A stretch of DNA of 38,278 bases from Chloroflexota bacterium. Its GTDB lineage: Bacteria; Chloroflexota; Dehalococcoidia; FW602-bin16. The notes beneath the pieces are model-generated. The model saw nothing but the letters and a program-made list of their open reading frames with translations, did not search any database and had not been told where the DNA came from. The DNA lies in contig SCTZ01000158.1 of the NCBI GenBank assembly GCA_004297765.1, positions 1 to 38,278 on the forward strand, read 5' to 3'. A program made the position numbers and the translations under genes. Positions 30,935 to 36,892 of this stretch are shown piece after piece; the stretch's first letter is position 1, and each line of letters starts with the position of its first letter.

Positions 30935-31786
30935 ATGAACTCTATCGCCATAGGGATCGATCCCATGATTGCCCATTTGGGTGGATTCGAGCTCCGATGG
31001 TATGGCCTGGCGATCGTGGCAGCCGTGGTCGTCGGCATCTGGGTGGCTACTATGGAGGCGAAACGCAGAGGGATCTCGGCCGACGACATCCAGTCCCTGG
31101 GAATGTGGAGCGTCATAGGCGGCATCATCGGGGCACGCCTCTTCCACGTCCTGGACAAGTGGGAGTTCTATCTCGCCAACCCTCACCAGATCCTGGCCTT
31201 ACAGCAAGGGGGGCTAGCCATCTGGGGCGGTGTGGTCGGCGGTGTCGCGGTTGGAGCGGTCTACGCGCGCCGCAGGAAGCTTCCGCTCGCGATCACAGCG
31301 GATATCGGTGCTCTGGGGCTCATCACCGGCCAGATCATTGGTCGGATTGGCTGCTTGATAAACGGCGACGCGGTTGGAGGTCCAACCACTCTCCCCTGGG
31401 GTTTCCGCTACGTGAACCCCAACGCGATGTTGCCACAAGCCATCGTCGACTACGCACGCGAACAGGGCAGGAGCGTCGCCGAGATCGCGGTGCAGCCGTA
31501 CCCGCTCTATGATATGGTCTGGAATCTGGGGGTCCTGGCGATCCTATGGCATCTGCGCACGCGAACACGGCTGAATGGTCTGATCTTCTTTACGTACGTC
31601 GCCCTGTACGGAGCCGGCCGCTTCGTTTTAAGCTTCGTAAGAGTGGAGGACCAGATCTTCCTGGGACTGCAACAGGCCCAGCTTATCGCCCTCGGTATGA
31701 TGCTCGCCGGAATCGTAGCCGTGGTCTACCTGCTGGGAAAGAGCAAGAAGACAGCTCTCGCAGGCCGTGCCCTGAGCGCTTCCTGA
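30935..31786 (+). CDS. lgt: Prolipoprotein diacylglyceryl transferase Lgt (copy 1)
   Basis: The 283-residue polytopic protein shows the Lgt hallmarks: the N-terminal IDPMIAHLGGFELRWYGLAI, RLFHVLDKWEFY, and the signature GQIIGRIGCLINGDAVGGPT near residues 130-150, followed by YPLYDMVWNLGV. Lgt transfers diacylglycerol from phosphatidylglycerol to the lipobox Cys of prolipoproteins. It starts with ATG at 30935 after GAGGT. A second, diverged Lgt lies at 35089-35877. Whether this copy belongs to the SPFH unit (57-bp gap) is unclear. Confidence 0.93.
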   Translation: MNSIAIGIDPMIAHLGGFELRWYGLAIVAAVVVGIWVATMEAKRRGISADDIQSLGMWSVIGGIIGARLFHVLDKWEFYLANPHQILALQQGGLAIWGGVVGGVAVGAVYARRRKLPLAITADIGALGLITGQIIGRIGCLINGDAVGGPTTLPWGFRYVNPNAMLPQAIVDYAREQGRSVAEIAVQPYPLYDMVWNLGVLAILWHLRTRTRLNGLIFFTYVALYGAGRFVLSFVRVEDQIFLGLQQAQLIALGMMLAGIVAVVYLLGKSKKTALAGRALSAS

Positions 31787-31824
31787 TTACTCGCCCGATT
31801 CATGTCGGTGGGGCTTTCGAGAAC

Positions 31825-31872
31825 TGGACATGTGGAGCGTCGTGTTATAAGATATATCTATCAATCGCGATA
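31825..31872 (+). promoter_or_regulatory. Promoter and operator of the mer operon
   Basis: TGGACA (31825-31830), a 17-bp spacer and TAAGAT (31848-31853) form a good promoter. Overlapping the -10 box and start site are a perfect 10-bp palindrome (AGATATATCT, 31850-31859) and a TATC-N6-GATA dyad (31859-31872). An AT-rich dyad at this position is where ArsR-type repressors bind, so autorepression by the gene at 31900 is likely. Confidence 0.65.
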
Positions 31873-31899
31873 CCACGATAGCTACTCTGGAGGTCCCCT

Positions 31900-32244
31900 A
31901 TGACGACCGCATATTCTGGCATCGATATGACGAGCGCGCAGTTCGAGCTCGACGCCAAGTTCTTCCGTGGACTGGCCGATCCCACGCGAGTGCGCATTCT
32001 GGACTTCCTGCTCGAAGGGGAGAAGAACGTGGGGCAAATCGTGGATTACCTGGGCGCTCCGCAGAGCAGCGTCTCGATGCACTTGACTTGTCTCCGCTGG
32101 TGTGGCTACGTCTCCGCGCGGAAGGATGGCAGGCACGTGTACTACAAGGTGACCGATGAGCGGGTGCGCGAAATCATCCGGCTGGCGCGTGCCATTATCG
32201 CAGACAACGCTCAGGCAATCCTTTCCTGCCAGGTGATCAGGTAG
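31900..32244 (+). CDS. ArsR/SmtB-family metal-responsive repressor, CmtR-like
   Basis: The 114-residue winged-helix protein has the ArsR core (KFFRGLADPTRVRILDFLLE) and recognition helix (PQSSVSMHLTCLRWCGYV), then the wing ARKDGRHVYYKV. Cys64 and Cys68 in HLTCLRWC coincide with the Cys pair of mycobacterial CmtR (HLxCLRxC), and Cys110 near the C-terminus matches CmtR's third ligand. Such sensors release DNA when Cd, Pb or Hg binds. It is first in the mer operon, 13 bases before merB, behind a promoter with overlapping dyads. It replaces the MerR activator of classical mer operons; ArsR-type mer regulators are known in actinobacteria. Confidence 0.92.
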   Translation: MTTAYSGIDMTSAQFELDAKFFRGLADPTRVRILDFLLEGEKNVGQIVDYLGAPQSSVSMHLTCLRWCGYVSARKDGRHVYYKVTDERVREIIRLARAIIADNAQAILSCQVIR

Positions 32245-32257
32245 CGGGAGGCAAGCG

Positions 32258-32920
32258 TTGAGTTCAGTTCGCACAGAAGGACTCGAGGAGCACTTGCATT
32301 CGTTGTCGCCGGGAGAGCAGGCCGTGGGTCTCGCGGCCTTTCGGCTTATTCTTGATGGAACCGCGGCCTCAATCGATGTCATCGCCGACCGCGCGGGCCT
32401 CCCGCGAGATGACGTGGAGAGTATCGTCTCTCAACTGGCCCAGCGCGGCCTGATCGTGGTCGACAGCTCGGGGGATGTGGTCGGCAGTTGGGGACTCTCG
32501 CTACTGCCCATGGTCCACCGGCTGCGGATCGCCGGCCGCGACCTCTACACCTGGTGTGCCGAGGACGCCATCGGCATCCCCGCGGCCCTGGACGAAGATG
32601 CCACTATCTCGTCTCGCTGCTTCCAGTGCGGCGAGCCGCTCACCATCGAGATATGCGCCGGGCACGATGCCCGCGCCTCCGCTCCGAACGTTCGCATCTG
32701 GCTGGTCGAGGCGGAGATCGGCCGCTCTATCGTTGGCTGCACCTGACCGCTCATCAACTTCTTTTGCTCGGTCGAGCACCTGGAAGAGTGGCGTAGCCAG
32801 AACGAGAAACAGGCCGGGCAGCCTGTTTCTGTAGCCGAGGCCGCGGAGTTGGGCCGGCGCTGGTGGAGATGGGCAGCGCGAAACCGAGATGAAAGGGAAA
32901 TGGGAGGACAGATCGCATGA
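32258..32920 (+). CDS. merB: Alkylmercury lyase MerB with in-frame TGA at the catalytic Cys (probable selenoprotein)
   Basis: It starts with TTG at 32258, six bases after GGGAGG. A MerB domain is clear: DLYTWCAEDAIGIPAAL carries Cys100 and Asp103, the counterparts of Cys96 and Asp99 of the R831b enzyme. Codon 163 is TGA (32744-32746). It lies exactly 63 residues after Cys100, the same distance as Cys96 to Cys159, the second catalytic cysteine. After it the frame continues as MerB (PLINFFCSVEHLEEWR...) for 57 residues and stops with TGA in an ATGA overlap with merA. Total 220 residues, against 212 for the family. A hairpin with a GGTC loop follows at SECIS distance. MerB protonolyses C-Hg bonds and passes Hg(II) to MerA. 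I infer selenocysteine at 163; the alternative is a nonsense mutation or base-call error. Confidence 0.85.
32758..32786 (+). promoter_or_regulatory. Candidate bacterial SECIS hairpin in merB
   Basis: The upper stem TGCTC (32765-32769) / GAGCA (32774-32778) closes a GGTC loop starting 24 bases after the TGA. A lower stem CTTC (32758-32761) / GAAG (32783-32786) follows beyond a small internal loop. Known bacterial SECIS elements have the apical loop about 16-37 bases after UGA with a G among its first two bases, and that of E. coli fdhF contains the same GGTC. SelB would bind it. Confidence 0.7.
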
Positions 32921-34581
32921 GCAATCCGAGCAACGACCGAGCATTGCGCATGAAAGTCGACGGCATGACCTGCGAGCATTGCGAGCTGAGCGTGGTCAAG
33001 TCCCTGCAAGATGTCGGCGTAAGCGACGTGCGCGTTGACCATCGTCGCGGGGAGGCGATCTTCAACGCTCCCGCGGACGTTGATCCGGCCATCCTGGCCA
33101 GAGCGGTCAGCAGGGCTGGCTACCAGCCGGGGCCCGTGGAGACTGTGGAGACGTCAGGCGCAGGCAGATTCCCTGCCTCGCCAGATGGGGACTACGACTT
33201 GGCCATCGTCGGCTCCGGCGGCGCGGCCTTCGCGGCCGCCATCCGCGCTCGCGAGCTGGGCGCCCGCGTGGTCATGATCGAGAGGGACACCCTTGGGGGC
33301 ACCTGTGTCAATGTCGGCTGCGTGCCCAGCAAGACCTTGCTGCACGCCGGCGACCTCTACCATCAGGCCGGCCATCACCCCTTCCGCGGCATTCATACGG
33401 TTCAGGAGGGCGTGGTTCTGGGGCCCCTGGTCGACCAGAAGAACGAGCTCGTTCACACTCTGCGGCGGGAAAAGTACGAGGAGCTGATCGCGGAATATGG
33501 CTGGGATCTCGTCCGCGGCGAGGCGCGGTTCCTCGATGGGGAGCGCCTGGAAGTCGACGGGGAGGTCGTCACTGCTTCACGCATCCTGATCGCCACCGGC
33601 GCCTCGCCGGCCGTCCCGTCCATCCCCGGCTTGGCCGAGGCTGGCTACCTGACCAGCACCACGGCCCTCGCGCTGTCGGAGGTGCCCGAGAGCCTGGTCG
33701 TTATTGGCTCCGGCTTCATCGCGCTGGAGCTGGGACAGCTCTTTCGCCACCTGGGCAGCCACGTGACGGTCATGCAGCGCAGCCCGCGCATTCTGAAAGG
33801 CTACGAGCCAGAAGTGGCGGAGGCCGTCTACGAAGCGCTGTCGGAGCAGGGGATGAGCTTCGTCACGGGGGCCCGATTCACGCGGGTGGAGAAGAGGTCA
33901 CCTGGCTATCATGTTGCCGTCGAGGTTGGAGGTGAAACCCGAGCGGTGGAGGCCGAACAGCTTCTGGTAGCCATCGGTCGACGGCCGAACACCGCGGCTC
34001 TGCACCTGGACCGAGCCGGCGTCAAGGTCGGACCTCTCGGCGAGATCGTGGTAGACGCACACCTGCGCACGACGAACCCGTGCATCTTCGCCGCGGGCGA
34101 CGTGACGGCCGGGCCGCAGTTCGTCTACGTCGCGGCCTACCAAGGGACGCTGGCGGCGGAGAACGCCCTCAGCGGAGCGCAGCGGAGAGTCGACCTCAGT
34201 GCCGTGCCGGCGGTTGTGTTCACCAGTCCTTCGATCGCCACCGTGGGACTCACCGAGGAACAAGCCAAAGCAGCCGGGCACGCCGTGAAGAACTCCGTTC
34301 TACCGGTGAAAGCGGTCCCGCGTGCGCTGGTCAACCATGACACGCACGGCGTCTTCAAGATCGTCGCGGACTCATCAACGGACCGCATCCTCGGCGTGCA
34401 CGTGGTGTCCGAGAACGCGGGGGACGTGATCTATGCCGCGACCCTGGCGGTGAAGTTTGACCTGACGGTCCACGACCTGGTTTCGACCTTCGCGCCCTAC
34501 CTGACCATGGCCGAGGGGCTCAAGCTGGCTGCTCAGACCTTCGGGAAGGACGTAGCCAAGCTCTCGTGCTGCGCTTCGTGA
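32917..34581 (+). CDS. merA: Mercuric reductase MerA with N-terminal HMA domain
   Basis: The 554-residue protein has an HMA domain with DGMTCEHC (Cys19, Cys22), an FAD Rossmann fold (AIVGSGGAAFAAAIRARELG), the redox-active GGTCVNVGCVPSK (Cys130, Cys135), the NADPH-binding GSGFIALELGQLF, the FAD motif IFAAGDVTAGPQF, the dimer domain, and the C-terminal vicinal pair in KLSCCAS (Cys551, Cys552) that receives Hg(II). All catalytic cysteines are ordinary Cys codons. It reduces Hg(II) to Hg(0) in the cytoplasm. Its start overlaps the end of the read-through merB frame as ATGA, which ties the two genes' translation together. Confidence 0.96.
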   Translation: MSNPSNDRALRMKVDGMTCEHCELSVVKSLQDVGVSDVRVDHRRGEAIFNAPADVDPAILARAVSRAGYQPGPVETVETSGAGRFPASPDGDYDLAIVGSGGAAFAAAIRARELGARVVMIERDTLGGTCVNVGCVPSKTLLHAGDLYHQAGHHPFRGIHTVQEGVVLGPLVDQKNELVHTLRREKYEELIAEYGWDLVRGEARFLDGERLEVDGEVVTASRILIATGASPAVPSIPGLAEAGYLTSTTALALSEVPESLVVIGSGFIALELGQLFRHLGSHVTVMQRSPRILKGYEPEVAEAVYEALSEQGMSFVTGARFTRVEKRSPGYHVAVEVGGETRAVEAEQLLVAIGRRPNTAALHLDRAGVKVGPLGEIVVDAHLRTTNPCIFAAGDVTAGPQFVYVAAYQGTLAAENALSGAQRRVDLSAVPAVVFTSPSIATVGLTEEQAKAAGHAVKNSVLPVKAVPRALVNHDTHGVFKIVADSSTDRILGVHVVSENAGDVIYAATLAVKFDLTVHDLVSTFAPYLTMAEGLKLAAQTFGKDVAKLSCCAS

Positions 34582-34595
34582 GGAGGACAGAGGAG

Positions 34596-35027
34596 TTGAA
34601 AGCTGTTGAATTCGACAAGAGAGAGCAGATCGGGGCGACAGACGCCTCTACGGAGGCGTCGAGCGGCGGCGCCACGGCGTCGCTAGGCGTGGGGCTGATT
34701 GGCGCCCTCGTCGGCAGCCTCTGCTGCCTTCTGCCGGCCCTGGCCTTGACGGTGGGCCTGGCTGGTGCCGCGGGGCTGGTCCAGCTCGGCGCGTATCAGC
34801 CCTACTTCCTCGCTGCAAGCCTGCTCTTTGTGGGCGGATGGAACTGGTACATGGTGCAGCGGCGCAAGAGCTGCTGCACGACCGTCGACCAGAGGAGAGC
34901 CTTGTACGCGTCGGCGATCCTCTCGGTCCTGGTGTTCCTGGTGGTCTACGTCGTCATCAACTACGCCATGGTGCCCTGGCTGTACGATCTATGGTCGGAA
35001 AGAATGCCGGCGACGCACTCTATGTAG
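34596..35027 (+). CDS. MerT-like mercuric transport protein (Cys form)
   Basis: TTG at 34596 is the best start, nine bases after AGGAGG overlapping the merA stop; an upstream GTG would lie inside merA. The 143-residue product has an acidic N-terminal extension, then three TM segments. TM1 carries the vicinal pair in GSLCCLLPALALTVGLAGAA, matching the MerT Hg(II) site, and the loop after TM2 carries a second pair (RRKSCCTT), as in MerT. MerT moves Hg(II) inward to MerA. All ligands here are Cys, unlike the second MerT at 36449. Confidence 0.83.
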   Translation: MKAVEFDKREQIGATDASTEASSGGATASLGVGLIGALVGSLCCLLPALALTVGLAGAAGLVQLGAYQPYFLAASLLFVGGWNWYMVQRRKSCCTTVDQRRALYASAILSVLVFLVVYVVINYAMVPWLYDLWSERMPATHSM

Positions 35028-35088
35028 CAGGCGGCACTTTGATGGCCGCTGAGCAGGGCTTTAGCGAAAGGGAGGACGTCTCATAGCC

Positions 35089-35877
35089 ATGATCGTGATC
35101 GACATCGATCCCATGTTGGCCAGGATCGGACCGCTCAACATTAGCTGGCACGGCCTCTTCACGGCCGTCGGCATCCTGGTGGCTGTCGTGCTGGCGGCGC
35201 GCCTGGCAAGGAGAACTGGCTTCGCCGAGGACCACGTGTATGGGCTGGCCCTCTGGGCGGTGCCGGCGGGTGTCGTCGGTGCACGACTCTTCCACGTCGT
35301 CGACGAGTTCGGCTACTACGCGGCGCATCCGCTAGCTATCCTGGCGATTCAGGAGGGCGGGCTGGCTATCTACGGCGGTCTGGCGGGCGGCATTCTCGGC
35401 GGGGTTCTCTACCTTGCTCGTCACGGCCTGCCTCTCGGGCGGTTTGCCGATGCGGTCGCGCCGGCCATCATCTTAGGGCAGGCTATAGGTCGCATCGGCG
35501 ACGTCATCGACGGCGAGCACCACGGCGCGCCCGCGGACCTGCCCTGGTCGGTGGTCTACGTCCATTCGAACACGGCGGGAGAGCAAGGGCTGGCCGTGCA
35601 TCCGTCCGTCGGCTACGAGATGCTGTGGGACCTGGCGGTCTTCGCCGTGCTCCTGGGGCTACGCGACCGGTTGCCGCGCGCGGGAATGCTTTTCTGGACC
35701 TATGTCGTCCTGTATGCTCTCGGGCGCTTCGTGGTGGGCTTCTTCCGCACGGACACGATGCTACTGGGAGGGCTTGGGCAAGCCCAGCTCATCGCCGTCA
35801 TCAGTCTGCTTGTCACGATCCTCGTCCTGGCCGCGCCCTCCCTACGACGAGGCAAGGTTGCGGGTGCAACGGCGTAG
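35089..35877 (+). CDS. lgt: Prolipoprotein diacylglyceryl transferase Lgt (copy 2, in the mer locus)
   Basis: The 262-residue product is a second Lgt: IDPMLARIGPLNISWHGLFT, RLFHVVDEFGYY, and the signature region GQAIGRIGDVIDGEHHGAPA. The core diverges from copy 1 and the usual GRxGNFxNxE form (Asp in place of the first Asn, DGE instead of NxE), so its activity is uncertain. It lies between the Cys-type merT and the MerP-like lipoprotein gene, so its likely client is that lipoprotein. The ATG at 35089 is 13 bases after GGAGG, a weak spacing. Confidence 0.88.
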   Translation: MIVIDIDPMLARIGPLNISWHGLFTAVGILVAVVLAARLARRTGFAEDHVYGLALWAVPAGVVGARLFHVVDEFGYYAAHPLAILAIQEGGLAIYGGLAGGILGGVLYLARHGLPLGRFADAVAPAIILGQAIGRIGDVIDGEHHGAPADLPWSVVYVHSNTAGEQGLAVHPSVGYEMLWDLAVFAVLLGLRDRLPRAGMLFWTYVVLYALGRFVVGFFRTDTMLLGGLGQAQLIAVISLLVTILVLAAPSLRRGKVAGATA

Positions 35878-35914
35878 ATGGAGAAAGAACGCTGAGGAAT
35901 CCAAAGGAGGAACG

Positions 35915-36370
35915 ATGAGGAGAAGCTATCTACTGTTCGGCCTCAGTCTAACGCTGGTGCTGCTCCTGAGCGCGTGCGCGGCCGCCCGGGCGACGCCGAG
36001 CCCCGACGCTCAGCCCACGAGGAGTCCCACGGGGCAACAGGCGGACTCCACGGACGGCAAGAGCGCGCCCAGTCCGGATACCGATTTCCGGAGCATGACG
36101 TCGGATCGACAGCCAGACTCCGCGGAGAACCAGCGGGCCCAATCGTCAGGGCAAGCCACGGTGAGCTTCTTCGTGCCGTCGGTCACCTGACCATCGTGCG
36201 TTCCGCGCGTGACCGCCAGCGCCAAGCAGGTGGCAGGCGTGGAGAAGGTCCAGGTGGACCTACGCACACAGACCGTGACCGTCACGTACGATGCGGCGAA
36301 GACGAATCCGGAGTCCATCAAGAGGGCCCTCGAAGAGGGGGGCGACACCGTGAAGCCGCCTCGTAGTTAA
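35915..36370 (+). CDS. MerP-like HMA lipoprotein with in-frame TGA in the CxxC motif (probable selenoprotein)
   Basis: AAAGGAGG precedes the ATG at 35915. Residues 1-21 are a lipoprotein signal (LTLVLLLSAC, lipid Cys21), followed by a Ser/Pro/Asp-rich linker of about 60 residues. Then VSFFVPSVT leads into TGA (36188-36190, codon 92) and the frame continues PSCVPRVTASAKQVAGVEKV with the rest of an HMA domain to TAA at 36370. Aligned to the HMA signature MTCxxC, the TGA replaces the first metal-binding Cys, giving U92-x2-C95. Without read-through the protein would lack the whole metal domain. A SECIS-like hairpin follows at 36214-36239. It would be a membrane-tethered periplasmic Hg(II) scavenger; the Lgt gene just upstream fits lipid anchoring. 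Total 151 residues. Confidence 0.82.
36214..36239 (+). promoter_or_regulatory. Candidate SECIS hairpin in the MerP-like gene
   Basis: A lower stem CGCC / GGCG (36214-36217 / 36236-36239) and upper stem GCCA / TGGC (36221-36224 / 36231-36234) enclose an AGCAGG loop beginning 35 bases after the TGA, just within the usual range and with a G at loop position two. A competing stem GCGC / GCGC exists at 36205-36222. This is the least convincing of the three hairpins and lacks the GGTC loop. Confidence 0.4.
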
Positions 36371-36448
36371 CAGTGTGCTCGTGCACCTGTCGTGGATGCT
36401 GGGCAGACAAGGACGGCTGACAAGACATGATCGGAGTATGGCAAGGGA

Positions 36449-36769
36449 ATGAAGGAGAAGCTTTCCAGTTTGGGCTCGGTGGGCACGGCCTTCCTAGCCT
36501 CTATTTGCTGACTGGGCCCCTTGGTTTTTGCATCGCTCGGTCTGAGCGGTGTCGGCATAGCAACGGCTGCGTTTCTCACACCGTATAAGCCGGTCTTCCT
36601 GGGGGCAACCATTGCCCTGCTGGGGGCGGCGCATTTCCTGCTGCGCAAGAAGTCCACCGGTAGCCCGTGGAACACACGGATCGTGTGGGGCGCGACCGCG
36701 TTGGTCGCGGGACAGCTGGTGTACTCGGTGGTCAACACCTGGCTGGTATCCGCAAACGGCGGGCAATAA
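36449..36769 (+). CDS. merT: MerT mercuric transporter with in-frame TGA in the TM1 Cys pair (probable selenoprotein)
   Basis: The frame opens with ATG at 36449 and reads MKEKLSSLGSVGTAFLASIC, then TGA (36509-36511, codon 21), then LGPLVFASLGLSGVGIATAA and on to TAA at 36769. MerT proteins have SICCLGP here; the TGA stands exactly at the second Cys of the Hg(II)-binding pair, giving Cys20-Sec21. TM1, TM2 (VFLGATIALLGAAHFLL) and TM3 (VWGATALVAGQLVYSVV) are all present; total 106 residues, close to the 116 of Tn501 MerT. The hairpin at 36530-36552 is an excellent SECIS candidate. Translation ending at the TGA would give only 20 residues. The start-codon context is modest (GGAG 12 bases upstream). 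Confidence 0.85.
36530..36552 (+). promoter_or_regulatory. Candidate bacterial SECIS hairpin in merT
   Basis: A 9-bp stem (36530-36538 with 36544-36552, two G-U pairs) closes a GGTCT loop that begins 28 bases after the TGA. The core CGCTC-GGTCT-GAGCG repeats the loop sequence of the E. coli fdhF SECIS and nearly the whole upper stem of the merB hairpin, although the two genes are unrelated in sequence. Confidence 0.75.
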
Positions 36770-36892
36770 GGTGGTCCCATGTGCTGCATCATCGGAGGAC
36801 GCGCATCGGGAAGACAACGAACGCGGGCGTGAAAGCTTTCAGGACACCCCGAACCAGCGCCTGGTGGTGTCTTGCTACGGAAAGGGTCGAGC

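Noticed and set aside
31900..36769. UGA reassigned genome-wide (genetic code 4 or 25)
   Set aside because: TGA ends merA and many other genes in the window at the expected places, and the in-frame TGAs stand at Cys, not Trp or Gly, positions.
32258..36769. Three independent pseudogenes in the mer locus
   Set aside because: A Cys codon can mutate to TGA in one step, so this cannot be fully excluded. However, all three hits are at mercury ligands, no frameshifts or other stops are seen, gene overlaps are preserved, and two genes share a SECIS-like hairpin.
36770..36892. Short frame with an MCC start between merT and the VanW gene
   Set aside because: It is only 17 codons before a TGA, with no homology on either side of that stop.
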